Shown: one piece after another, positions 6,835 to 13,851 of the stretch
How positions within the stretch are numbered: position 1 is the stretch's first letter
Layout: each line of letters opens with the position of its first letter
NCBI GenBank assembly: GCA_937871735.1
Contig: CALMOI010000131.1
Span: 1 to 13,851 of the forward strand
Source: an uncultured Comamonadaceae bacterium
GTDB taxonomy: Bacteria; Pseudomonadota; Gammaproteobacteria; Burkholderiales; Burkholderiaceae_C
Direction: 5' to 3'
DNA: 13,851 bases
Translations under genes and position numbers: made by a program
Notes under the pieces: generated by a model
The model's input: only the letters and a program-made list of their open reading frames with translations
Told to the model about the DNA's origin: nothing
The model's database searches: none

Positions 6835-8335
6835 GAATTTCTGGACATTGTTTTTTGAGCAACAACAGGCGCTGCACAGCGCCTTGTTGGTTGTCGTGCT
6901 GACGGCGCTGCTGTTTGCGCTGCTGCTTCCTGTTCAGCGCCGATCACTGCGGCTGGCATGGGGAGCACTGCTGCTGTGCGCGCTCGCGCTGGGTGCCGGA
7001 CATCTGTTTGACTCGGGCAGCTTAGGCGCGCAAGTGGCGCAGCGCAGTGCCCTGATGCTGCTGGGCTTGGGGACGATTCAGGTGCTGGCGGTGTGGGTGT
7101 TTCGGGGCCTGTTGCCGGGGCTGAACATGCCCACCCCGCGCATCGCGCAAGACTTGAGCAGCACCGGCTTGTCGATTGCGTGGGGGCTGGTCTGGCTTAA
7201 ATTGATGGGGGTCGAGCCCAACCAGCTCTTCACCACCTCGGCGCTCATCACGGGCGCGCTGGTGTTTGCCATGCAAGACACCCTGGGCAACGTGCTGGGC
7301 GGCGTCACCCTGCAACTGGACAACTCCCTCAGCGTGGGCGACTGGGTGCGCATCGACGAGCTGCAAGGCCAAGTGATGGACGTGCGCTGGCGCTACACCA
7401 GCATCCGCACCCGCCAGGGCGAGCTGGTCATCATTCCCAATAGCGCCCTCATGAAAAACCGCTTTGCCGTGCTGCGCGCCCACCACGCCACACCACGGGC
7501 GTGGCGGCGCAACTTGGTGTTCAAGATTGACCCCGACATCCCGCCCAGCCGCGTCATCGCCACGCTGGAACACGCCGCACGCGATGCCGCCATTGCCAAC
7601 GTGCTGCGCGAGCCCGCACCCAGCGCCGTGCTGATGGAAGTCAGCGCCGCCGCCCACCACTACACCCTGCGCTACTGGCTGGACGACCCCGCCCGCGACG
7701 ATCCCACCGACTCCGACGTGCGTCAACACGCCTTGGCCGCCCTCGCCCGCCACAGCATCCGCTTGGCCTTGCCGCGTGAAGAACGCCTCAACCTGCACGC
7801 CCCAACCGACTGGCACAGCACATCCACCCAGCGCGACGAACAGCGCCGCCTCGCCGCCATCCAGCAAACCGAACTCTTCGCGCATCTGCCCAGCCCCGAG
7901 CAGCACGCCTTGGCCCGCCACCTGATCCACGCCCCCTTTGTGGCGGGCGACACCATCACCCGCCAAGGCGCGGTGGCGCACTGGCTGTACCTCATCATCG
8001 AAGGCGAGGCCCAAGTGCTGATCGACGCGCCCCAAGGCCGGGTGCCGATGGGCACGCTGCACGGCGGCAACTTCTTTGGCGAAATGGGCATGTTGACCGG
8101 TGAACCCCGCCAAGCCACTGTGCTGGCCCTGACCGATGTGGACTGCTACCGGCTGGACAAAGCCGGTTTCGCCGAAGTCATCCAAGCGCGGCCCGAAGTG
8201 GCGCTAGAAATCTCCGCCATCGTCGATGCACGGCACGCCCAACTCAACGCCACTCCGCCGCTGCCCGGCCAAGACACCCACGCCAAAGATGATTTACTCA
8301 GTCGCATTCGCGAATTTTTTGCTTTGGGCAGTTGA
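6833..8335 (+). CDS. MscS-like channel with C-terminal cyclic-nucleotide-binding domain (500 aa)
   Basis: This is an inner-membrane channel combining an MscS pore with a CAP-type cNMP-binding domain, the layout known from bacterial cyclic-nucleotide-gated (bCNG) channels. Membrane segments lie near residues 14-34, 39-58, 70-96, 110-127 and the pore helix at about 131-160 (ALVFAMQDTLGNVLGGVTLQ). The MscS beta domain follows (VGDWVRIDELQGQVMDV at 168-184; GELVIIPNSALMKNRF at 196-211). The nucleotide domain spans about 342-470. Its phosphate-binding cassette FGEMGMLTGEPRQATV (415-430) keeps both the Glu (417) and the Arg (426) that hold the cyclic phosphate and ribose, so it can plausibly bind cAMP or cGMP. 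The TTG start at 6833 has AAAGG 7 bases upstream but is embedded in a terminator, so it is not certain. Confidence 0.92.
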   Translation: MNFWTLFFEQQQALHSALLVVVLTALLFALLLPVQRRSLRLAWGALLLCALALGAGHLFDSGSLGAQVAQRSALMLLGLGTIQVLAVWVFRGLLPGLNMPTPRIAQDLSSTGLSIAWGLVWLKLMGVEPNQLFTTSALITGALVFAMQDTLGNVLGGVTLQLDNSLSVGDWVRIDELQGQVMDVRWRYTSIRTRQGELVIIPNSALMKNRFAVLRAHHATPRAWRRNLVFKIDPDIPPSRVIATLEHAARDAAIANVLREPAPSAVLMEVSAAAHHYTLRYWLDDPARDDPTDSDVRQHALAALARHSIRLALPREERLNLHAPTDWHSTSTQRDEQRRLAAIQQTELFAHLPSPEQHALARHLIHAPFVAGDTITRQGAVAHWLYLIIEGEAQVLIDAPQGRVPMGTLHGGNFFGEMGMLTGEPRQATVLALTDVDCYRLDKAGFAEVIQARPEVALEISAIVDARHAQLNATPPLPGQDTHAKDDLLSRIREFFALGS

Positions 8336-8377
8336 AGAGCGCTTGCTAAACTGACCGCCCCCAACGCCCACCCCACC

Positions 8378-8614
8378 ATGACTGCCACCGCACCCCAGAA
8401 CCCATCCGACACCGCGCCCGCCATCAACCCCGGCACGTGCCCGCTGTGTGGACAGCCCAATGGCTGCGCGATGGAACGCCAGCGCGCCACCGGCCAGCCC
8501 CAGCCGCCGTGCTGGTGTACCGAAGTCAAGTTTGAACCCGCGCTGCTGGCGCGCATTCCCGCAGCCGCCCAGCGGCGGGCCTGCGTCTGCCACGCCTGCG
8601 CCACCGCCGCCTGA
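8378..8614 (+). CDS. Cysteine-rich CWC family protein (78 aa)
   Basis: This is a small protein of unknown function matching the cysteine-rich CWC family. Eight cysteines lie at residues 21, 24, 30, 45, 47, 69, 71 and 74, in the pattern CPLC, a lone Cys, the naming CWC, then CVCHAC. The paired spacing suggests one or two bound zinc ions. The N-terminal 18 residues are a Thr/Ala/Pro-rich lead. There is no signal peptide or membrane segment. It begins 42 bases after the channel gene and ends 28 bases before the amidotransferase, so all three are probably one transcript. The ATG at 8378 has no clear ribosome-binding site, so translation may depend on coupling. Confidence 0.82.
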   Translation: MTATAPQNPSDTAPAINPGTCPLCGQPNGCAMERQRATGQPQPPCWCTEVKFEPALLARIPAAAQRRACVCHACATAA

Positions 8615-8642
8615 GCCGCGAAAACAACGAAAAGAGAACGCC

Positions 8643-9413
8643 ATGTGCCAACTGCTCGGCATGAACTGCAACACCCCGACCGACGTGACCTTCAGCTTCA
8701 CGGGGTTTGCCCAACGCGGTGGCCGCACCGACCACCACAGCGACGGCTGGGGCATCGCCTTTTTTGAAGGTCGCGGCGTGCGCCACTGGGTTGATCACCA
8801 AAGCGCCAGCACCTCGCCCGTGGCCCAGTTGATTCAGCACTACCCGATCAAAAGCCAGAACGTCATCGCCCACATCCGCAAAGCCACGCAAGGCGTGGTC
8901 GCGCTGGAAAACTGCCACCCCTTTGTGCGCGAACTCTGGGGCCGCTACTGGGTGTTTGCCCACAACGGCGACCTGAAAGACTTTTGGCCGCGCCTGCACG
9001 GCAACTTTCACCCCGTGGGCAACACCGACAGCGAACGCGCCTTTTGCTGGCTGATGCAAGAACTGGCCAAATCCCACGCCGACGTGCCCAGCATCGCCGA
9101 ACTGACGCTGACCCTGCGCGAGTTGGCCCCGCGCATCGCCCGCCACGGCACCTTCAACTTTTTGCTGTCTAACGGGCAAGCGCTGTGGGCGCACGCCACC
9201 ACGCAGCTGCACTACGTGGTGCGCCAACACCCCTTCGCCACCGCCACCCTGAGCGACGAAGACCTGAGCATCAACTTCGCCGACCACGCCCGCCCCGGCG
9301 ACCGCATCGCCGTCGTTGTCACCGCACCCCTGACCACCGATGAGGTCTGGACGCAGCTCCCACAAGGACAGGTGACGGTGTTTGTGGACGGGGAGCCAAT
9401 CATCGCCCCCTAG
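8643..9413 (+). CDS. Class II glutamine amidotransferase, YafJ/Dug3-like (256 aa)
   Basis: This is a stand-alone N-terminal-nucleophile amidotransferase domain that hydrolyses a gamma-glutamyl amide bond. Cys2 follows the initiator Met (MCQLLGMN) and is the expected nucleophile. Supporting motifs are DGWGIAFFEG (34-43), AHIRKAT with Arg79 (76-82), AHNGD with Asn108 (106-110) and NTDSE with Asp129 (127-131), which hold the substrate glutamyl group and oxyanion. There is no second synthase domain, as in E. coli YafJ, EgtC and yeast Dug3. The last two act on gamma-glutamyl thiol compounds, which may matter because glutathione genes lie close by. The start is ATG at 8643, preceded by AAAGAGAA. 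A strong terminator follows the stop. The true substrate is unknown. Confidence 0.93.
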   Translation: MCQLLGMNCNTPTDVTFSFTGFAQRGGRTDHHSDGWGIAFFEGRGVRHWVDHQSASTSPVAQLIQHYPIKSQNVIAHIRKATQGVVALENCHPFVRELWGRYWVFAHNGDLKDFWPRLHGNFHPVGNTDSERAFCWLMQELAKSHADVPSIAELTLTLRELAPRIARHGTFNFLLSNGQALWAHATTQLHYVVRQHPFATATLSDEDLSINFADHARPGDRIAVVVTAPLTTDEVWTQLPQGQVTVFVDGEPIIAP

Positions 9414-9418
9414 ACAAA

Positions 9419-9441
9419 CAACCCGGCTCAACGCCGGGTTG
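9419..9441. terminator. Bidirectional intrinsic terminator
   Basis: CAACCCGGC (9419-9427) pairs perfectly with GCCGGGTTG (9433-9441) across a 5-base loop, a 9-bp GC-rich stem. It begins 6 bases after the amidotransferase stop. Read on the minus strand the stem is followed by TTTGTCT, so it also serves the convergent secreted-protein gene, whose stop is 38 bases away. The minus-strand tail is the better U tract. Confidence 0.78.
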
Positions 9442-9478
9442 ACAGGCGATTCAGCCGCAGGGCTGTGAGCGCTGTGGC

Positions 9479-10042
9479 TTACGGGCGGCAGCCCAGTTGG
9501 CCCTTTTTGGCGTTTTCGAAGTAGCTCAAATCGCCGGGGCAGGCCGCGTTGGTGGCAGGCAGGGAGGTGCCGGGTCTGGCGGTGCAGGTGTAAGCGCCGG
9601 TCTTTTTGTTGACGCTGGCTTTGTTCAGCGTCCAGCCGTCTGGGCACTGACCGCTGGCCGCAGGGGCAGCGGCAACAGGGGCAGGTGCCACCACGGTCAA
9701 GTTGGCGTAGACGTTTTTGCCGGTACACAGCATGCGGCCCGTCACGCTTTTACCCTCGGCCATCAAGCGGTACTGGCCGGGCTGCTTGTAGGTGTGGGTC
9801 AGGCGGTAGGGAATCGCATTTTTATCTTCGATTTTGATGTCGGTGGTGTCGTTGTCACCCCAGTAAAAGCGCACGCCGCAGTAGGCAGCATCGCCCGCTT
9901 CCAGGTCAATCGCCACCGTGACGGGCTGGCCGACTTGGGCGGTGGTGGGTTCGACGGTCACGCCCGTCAGTTTCTGGGCCGACACGTGAGCGCTCATGCA
10001 GGCAGCGGCCAAAGCCAGGGCGGAGAGCAGGTATTTTTTCAT
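9479..10042 (-). CDS. Secreted protein with PKD-like domain and two Cys-bounded repeats (187 aa), function unknown
   Basis: I do not recognise this protein. A Sec signal peptide (MKKYLLSALALAAACMSAHV) ends near VSA-QKL at 20-23. Residues 24-117 look like one immunoglobulin/PKD-type beta domain: VTVEPTTAQVGQPVTVAIDL, then FYWGDND and the PKD-like LTHTYKQPGQYRLMAEG. Cys55 and Cys106 could form its disulfide. An Ala/Pro linker (118-131) follows. The tail holds two degenerate units, each starting Cys-Pro and ending Cys...Arg-Pro: C133 to C153 and C168 to C185. Six mature cysteines suggest three disulfides in the periplasm or outside. The start is fixed by GGAG 7 bases before ATG at 10042. It lies 38 bases after gshB with no clear promoter between, so cotranscription is likely. 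A binding or envelope role is only a guess. Confidence 0.85.
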   Translation of the reverse strand: MKKYLLSALALAAACMSAHVSAQKLTGVTVEPTTAQVGQPVTVAIDLEAGDAAYCGVRFYWGDNDTTDIKIEDKNAIPYRLTHTYKQPGQYRLMAEGKSVTGRMLCTGKNVYANLTVVAPAPVAAAPAASGQCPDGWTLNKASVNKKTGAYTCTARPGTSLPATNAACPGDLSYFENAKKGQLGCRP

Positions 10043-10080
10043 GGCGAAACTCCAAGTTCAGTGGCAAAAAAGCTCGGTTC

Positions 10081-11022
10081 TTATACCGCAGCTTCCAAGG
10101 CATCCAGGTACATGGCGGCCACGTCAAAGCCGGTTTGGTCGGTAATTTCCTGAAAGCAGGTCGGGCTGGTGACGTTGATTTCGGTCAGGCACTCGCCAAT
10201 CACGTCCAGGCCGACCAGCAGCAGGCCGCGCGCGGCCAAGATCGGGCCCAGGGTTTCGGCGATGTGGCGGTCGCGCTCGGACAGCGGCTGGGCCACGCCT
10301 TTGCCACCGGCAGCCAGATTGCCGCGCACTTCGCCACCCTGCGGGATGCGCGCCAAGCTGTAGGGCACAGGCTTGCCGCCGATGACCAGCACGCGCTTGT
10401 CGCCCTGGGCGATGGCGGGAATGAACTTTTGCACCATCACGGTCTGCGCGCCGTGGCGGTTCAGGGTTTCGATGATGCTGCCCAGGTTCAGGCCGTCGTC
10501 AGTGACGCGGAAGATGCCCATGCCGCCCATGCCATCCAGGGGCTTGAGGATGATGTCGCGGTGCTCGGCATGAAAGCGCCGGATGTCATCGGCGCTGCGC
10601 GTGACCAGCGTGGGGCTGATGAATTCGGGGAATTCGAGGATGGCGAGTTTTTCCGGGTGGTCGCGCAGCGCGCCGGGGTGGTTAAAGACCTTGGCCCCTT
10701 CGCGCTCGGCTTGACTCAGCAGGTGGGTGGCGTAGAAGAACTCGCTGTCAAAGGGCGGGTCTTTGCGCATCAGCACGGCATCGAAGTCTTTGAGGGCTTG
10801 CGGGCCTTCGGATTCGACGCTGTACCAGTCGTGTGCGTCGCCAGTCAGGACAATTTGCTGCACTTGCGCAGTGACCACGCCACCACGTTGCCATGCGATG
10901 CCTGTGGGTTCGCAGGCGCTGATGCGGTGACCACGCCGGGCGGCTTCGCGCATCATGGCGTAGGTGGTGTCTTTGTAGGTTTTGAAGCTGGCCAGGGGGT
11001 CGGCCACAAACAGCAGATTCAT
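10081..11022 (-). CDS. gshB: Glutathione synthetase (313 aa)
   Basis: GshB joins gamma-glutamylcysteine to glycine with ATP, the second step of glutathione synthesis, in the cytoplasm. It begins MNLLFVADPLASFKTYKDTT, the family's N-terminal domain. MRKDPPFD is at 85-92. The ATP-grasp core shows KPLDGMGGMGIFR at 160-172, GGEVRGNLAAGGKG at 229-242 and the metal-binding EINVTSPT at 281-288. Length is normal. A GTG at 11031 would add three residues; I prefer ATG at 11022 because AAGG lies 8 bases before it and homologues start there. It is 81 bases downstream of kup, with gshA beyond that, so the two glutathione genes are on one strand but separated by a potassium transporter. Confidence 0.96.
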   Translation of the reverse strand: MNLLFVADPLASFKTYKDTTYAMMREAARRGHRISACEPTGIAWQRGGVVTAQVQQIVLTGDAHDWYSVESEGPQALKDFDAVLMRKDPPFDSEFFYATHLLSQAEREGAKVFNHPGALRDHPEKLAILEFPEFISPTLVTRSADDIRRFHAEHRDIILKPLDGMGGMGIFRVTDDGLNLGSIIETLNRHGAQTVMVQKFIPAIAQGDKRVLVIGGKPVPYSLARIPQGGEVRGNLAAGGKGVAQPLSERDRHIAETLGPILAARGLLLVGLDVIGECLTEINVTSPTCFQEITDQTGFDVAAMYLDALEAAV

Positions 11023-11052
11023 CAAACGCACCTTGGGGAGTTGCGCCGCGCC

Positions 11053-11090
11053 GCCCGCTGTGCAGCGTGGGCAGCAGACGGGCAGCGGGC
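11053..11090 (-). repeat. Inverted repeat between kup and gshB
   Basis: GCCCGCTG (11053-11060) and CAGCGGGC (11083-11090) form a perfect 8-bp inverted repeat around 22 bases. It could fold as a stem after kup, but no U tract follows on the minus strand, so it is not a clear terminator. It might limit read-through into gshB or stabilise kup mRNA. Confidence 0.35.
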
Positions 11091-11103
11091 GTGAGGTATC
11101 AGG

Positions 11104-12972
11104 TCAAATTTCGATTTTGGAGCCCAGCTCAACCACCGAGTTGTTGGGCAGGTTCAAGAACTCGGCAGCGGCGCTGGCATTGTGGTGCATCTGGGCGAAA
11201 AGTTTTTCTCGCCACTGCGCCATCCCGCCGCCGATCGAGGGGATCACGATGTCACGCGACAAGAAGTAGCTGGTGCTCATCGGCTCCAGCGAGCAGCCGC
11301 GCCCCTTCAAATGTTGCAGCGCCTTGGGCAAATCGGGGTCGTTTTTAAAGCCGTAATGCACGATGACTTGCCAGCAGTCATGGCCGAGCGACTCAATTTC
11401 CGTGCGCTTGTGCATGCCGATCCACGGCACTTCGTGGCTGCGCACGGTCACGAACAGGTTGTGTTCATGCAGCACCTTGTTGTGCTTGAGGTTGTGCAGC
11501 AGCGCGTTGGGCACGGTGCCGGGCTCGGCGGTCAGGAACACGGCAGTGCCTTCAACTCGCACCGGCGGACTGACAAAAACCGCTTCCAAGAAGTCGTTCA
11601 AGTTCAAAGCGTCTGAGCGCAACGAGTCGTTGAGCAGTGAGCGGCCGTCTCGCCAGGTCAGCATCAGCGTGAAGATGGCCGCACCAATCATCAGCGGGAA
11701 CCAGCCGCCGTCAAACAGCTTGAGCAGGTTGGAGGCCCAAAACGCCAAGTCCACCATGAAGAAAAAGCCCGTCGCGCCGATGCACAGTGCCAGCGGGTAA
11801 TTCCAGCTGTAGCGAATCACGAAGAAGGTCAGCACAGTGGTGATCAGCATGTCGGTACACACCGCGATGCCATACGCCGCCGCCAAGTTGCTTGACGACT
11901 TGAACATCACCACCGCCAGCACGATGGTGACAAACAAGCCCCAGTTCACGAACGGCAGGTAGATTTGGCCGGTGTCTTTCACGCTGGTGTGCAGCACTTG
12001 CAAGCGCGGCAAAAAGCCCAGTTGAATCACCTGCTTGGTGACGCTGAATGCACCCGAGATCAGCGCCTGCGAGGCAATCACCGTCGCCATTGTGGCCAAG
12101 CCGACCAGCGGGGCCAACGCCCAGCCGGGGGCCATCATGAAGAAGGGATTTTTGACCGCAGACGGGTCGCTCAGCAGCAGCGCGCCTTGGCCAAAGTAGT
12201 TCAACGTGAGCGCAGGCATCACCACTGAGAACCAAGCCAAGCGAATCGGCGTTTTGCCAAAGTGTCCCATGTCGGCATACAGCGCCTCGCCGCCGGTCAC
12301 ACACAGCACCACCGCGCCCAAAATGATGAAGGTGGTGCCGGGGTTGTTCCAGATAAAGCCGACTGCATAGTGCGGGCTGAGCGCCCACAAAATGGTCGGG
12401 TGCGTGGCGATTTGCATCACGCCCAGCAGCGCAATCACGACAAACCAGACCAGCGTGATCGGGCCAAAGAACTTACCGATGCCAGCCGTGCCGCGCTTTT
12501 GCACTGCAAACAGGCCAAACAAAATCACCAGCGTGAGTGGAATCACGTACTTCTTGAACGCGGGCGAGAGCACCTCGACCCCCTCCACCGCCGACAGCAC
12601 CGAGATGGCCGGGGTGATCACGCCATCGCCATAGAACAAGCAGGTGCCGAAAATGCCGACGATCAGCAACACGCTGCGCAAGCGGGGCTTGTCTTTCACC
12701 GACTGGGAGGCCAGCGCCAGCATGGCGACCAAGCCGCCTTCGCCGTTGTTGTCGGCACGCAGCACCAACACCACGTACTTCAGTGAGACGATGACGGTGA
12801 GCGTCCAAAAGAAGATCGAAAGAATGCCGTAGACGTTGTCAGGTGTGAAGGGCACATGACCAGAGCCGAACACTTCTTTGACCGCGTAAAGCACGCTGGT
12901 ACCGATATCGCCATAGACCACGCCGATGGCACCCAGCGTCAAGGCGCCGAGAGATGATTTGGATGCAGACAC
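11104..12972 (-). CDS. kup: Kup-type potassium uptake protein (622 aa)
   Basis: Kup is a proton-coupled, low-affinity K+ importer of the KUP/HAK/KT family in the inner membrane. About 12 membrane helices fill residues 10 to 450, and a cytosolic C-terminal domain of about 170 residues follows. Family signatures are clear: GVVYGDIGTSVLYAV at 17-31, then FYGDGVITPAISVLSAVEG, GGEALYADMGHFGKTPIRLA, LNYFGQGALLL and SSNLAAAYGIAV. The C-terminal HNLKHNKVLHEHN and the final VVELGSKIEI match Kup ends. Length equals E. coli Kup. The start must be GTG at 12972 or later, since an in-frame TAA lies two codons upstream. A hairpin ending 5 bases before the GTG may cover its ribosome-binding site. The gene lies between gshA and gshB, all on one strand. 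Confidence 0.97.
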   Translation of the reverse strand: MSASKSSLGALTLGAIGVVYGDIGTSVLYAVKEVFGSGHVPFTPDNVYGILSIFFWTLTVIVSLKYVVLVLRADNNGEGGLVAMLALASQSVKDKPRLRSVLLIVGIFGTCLFYGDGVITPAISVLSAVEGVEVLSPAFKKYVIPLTLVILFGLFAVQKRGTAGIGKFFGPITLVWFVVIALLGVMQIATHPTILWALSPHYAVGFIWNNPGTTFIILGAVVLCVTGGEALYADMGHFGKTPIRLAWFSVVMPALTLNYFGQGALLLSDPSAVKNPFFMMAPGWALAPLVGLATMATVIASQALISGAFSVTKQVIQLGFLPRLQVLHTSVKDTGQIYLPFVNWGLFVTIVLAVVMFKSSSNLAAAYGIAVCTDMLITTVLTFFVIRYSWNYPLALCIGATGFFFMVDLAFWASNLLKLFDGGWFPLMIGAAIFTLMLTWRDGRSLLNDSLRSDALNLNDFLEAVFVSPPVRVEGTAVFLTAEPGTVPNALLHNLKHNKVLHEHNLFVTVRSHEVPWIGMHKRTEIESLGHDCWQVIVHYGFKNDPDLPKALQHLKGRGCSLEPMSTSYFLSRDIVIPSIGGGMAQWREKLFAQMHHNASAAAEFLNLPNNSVVELGSKIEI

Positions 12973-12977
12973 AGATT

Positions 12978-13001
12978 AGCCCCACCCGCAAAAGCGGGGC
13001 T
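12978..13001 (-). promoter_or_regulatory. GC-rich hairpin directly before the kup start
   Basis: On the minus strand AGCCCCGC, TTTT and GCGGGTGGGGCT can fold, either as CCCGC/GCGGG with a four-T loop or by pairing the outer AGCCCC/GGGGCT. It ends 5 bases before the kup GTG, so the only ribosome-binding-like GGGTGGGG is inside the stem. It may also be a remnant terminator for gshA, though no U tract follows. The rest of the 160-base gshA-kup gap (12973-13132) shows only short weak dyads. Confidence 0.45.
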
Positions 13002-13132
13002 CCAAAGCTGAGAAGCCGGTATTTTGCGCTCGCCGCCGCCGCCTGCAAACTGCGCCTGTCAGTTAGGTCACAGATCGCAGGCGGCTGCACGGGCCTTGTT
13101 GCGGTGCAGCAACTGTATCTAGACGTACCCGC

Positions 13133-13851
13133 TCAGTCGTAAATCTCGGCTTCCGGGTCGGTGGCTTCCAGCTCGTAGCTGGCGGCCAACATGGCCAAAC
13201 GGCCAATCACGCCGTACATATAGAAGCGGTTGGGCGCGCTGGCACCGGGCTTCACACCGGGTTGCGGCAAGTGGTTGCTTTGCTCAAAAGCCAGCGGCAC
13301 AAAACTCGCGCCGGGGGCGTTCAGGTTCTCGTCCACGCCGCGCTCGCTGTGGACGCGGTAGAAACCGCCCACCACATAGCGATCCATCATGTACACCACC
13401 GGCTCGGCCACCGCGCCGTTCACCGACTCATTGGTCAACACGCCTTCTTGGATGATCACGTCGTTGACCTCTTGGCCGTCTTTGATCACGCTCATCTTGT
13501 TGCGCGTCTTGCGGTTGATCACGTCCAAGTCTTTCACGTCACGCACCGTCATGATGCCCATGCCGTAGGTGCCGTTGTCGGCCTTGACCACCACGAACGG
13601 CTTTTCGTTGATGCCGTATTCCTTGTACTTGCGGCGGATCTTGGTCAGCAGCGCATCAACATTGGTCTTCAGGCATTCCATGCCCGTGCCCTCGGCGAAA
13701 TTGACTTCGCCGCACTTGTTGAACATCGGGTTGATCAGCCACGGGTCAATGCCCAGCAGCTTGCCAAAGCGCTTGGAGACTTCTTCGTAGCTTTGAAAAT
13801 GGCGGCTCTTGCGGCGCACGCTCCAGCCCGCGTGCAGCGGCGGCAGCAAGT
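13133..13851 (-). CDS. gshA: Glutamate-cysteine ligase, proteobacterial 'ferrooxidans' type, C-terminal part
   Basis: GshA ligates glutamate and cysteine with ATP, the first and usually limiting step of glutathione synthesis. About 239 C-terminal residues are present; the N-terminal part lies beyond the right edge. The codon at 13849-13847 is an internal TTG (Leu), not a start. The visible part matches, from memory, the family first described from Acidithiobacillus ferrooxidans (PF08886), which is unrelated in sequence to E. coli GshA. Segments include SYEEVSKRFGKLLGIDPWLI, MFNKCGEVNFAEGTGMECL, VVKADNGTYGMGIMTV and MYGVIGRLAMLAASYELE, before a TGA at 13133. The KADNGTYGMGIM loop is a likely nucleotide-binding element. 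It is transcribed toward kup and gshB, which fits a shared glutathione locus. Confidence 0.92.
   Translation of the reverse strand, partial: LLPPLHAGWSVRRKSRHFQSYEEVSKRFGKLLGIDPWLINPMFNKCGEVNFAEGTGMECLKTNVDALLTKIRRKYKEYGINEKPFVVVKADNGTYGMGIMTVRDVKDLDVINRKTRNKMSVIKDGQEVNDVIIQEGVLTNESVNGAVAEPVVYMMDRYVVGGFYRVHSERGVDENLNAPGASFVPLAFEQSNHLPQPGVKPGASAPNRFYMYGVIGRLAMLAASYELEATDPEAEIYD

Noticed and set aside
9452..9465. Small CAGCC/GGCTG hairpin after the bidirectional terminator
   Set aside because: Five base pairs with no U tract; it adds nothing beyond the strong terminator beside it.
10135..11094. A 319-codon plus-strand frame opposite gshB
   Set aside because: It is antisense to gshB, whose ATP-grasp motifs are intact, and the product resembles no family.
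13098..13113. GTTGC/GCAAC hairpin just after the gshA stop as a terminator
   Set aside because: The stem is only 5 bp and no U run follows on the minus strand, so read-through toward kup cannot be excluded.

Overview
The window is GC-rich chromosomal DNA from a betaproteobacterium, most likely of the order Burkholderiales and close to the Comamonadaceae. That placement is inferred from the gene set and from recalled protein similarity; no search was run. Pointers are the order corC-lnt-glyQ, the 'ferrooxidans-type' GshA, heavy use of GC-ending codons and frequent GTG/TTG starts. There is no sign of phage, insertion sequence, CRISPR array, tRNA or rRNA, and almost every base lies in or beside a recognisable gene.

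Left part (1-3928, all minus strand): the first 12 codons of glyQ at the very edge, then lnt (lipoprotein N-acyltransferase) and corC (CBS-domain protein) in a tight pair with a 5-base gap, then a GNAT acetyltransferase, then a small secreted cytochrome c. The cytochrome gene has an FNR/Anr-like box placed about 40 bases upstream of a predicted transcription start.

Centre (3929-9413, plus strand): a 338-base divergent intergenic region with several dyads leads into a CoA-transferase of the acetyl-CoA hydrolase/4-hydroxybutyrate CoA-transferase family. Next comes an orphan periplasmic substrate-binding protein with no permease genes beside it. A terminator-like hairpin then overlaps the start of a mechanosensitive channel that carries a cyclic-nucleotide-binding domain. 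A small cysteine-rich CWC protein and a class II glutamine amidotransferase follow with short gaps. A strong two-way terminator closes this block.

Right part (9479-13851, minus strand; transcription order gshA, kup, gshB, secreted protein): the end of glutamate-cysteine ligase, a Kup potassium importer, glutathione synthetase, and an unrecognised secreted protein with a PKD-like domain and two degenerate cysteine-bounded repeats. A K+ importer thus sits between the two glutathione-synthesis genes, and an MscS-like channel and a Dug3/YafJ-type amidotransferase lie a few kilobases away. This reads as a possible thiol/potassium/osmotic neighbourhood, but only the adjacency is seen.

I see no clear new biological system. 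The items most worth checking are the secreted repeat protein, the terminator-start overlap before the channel gene, the FNR-type promoter, the dyads before the CoA-transferase, and the gshA-kup-gshB arrangement.
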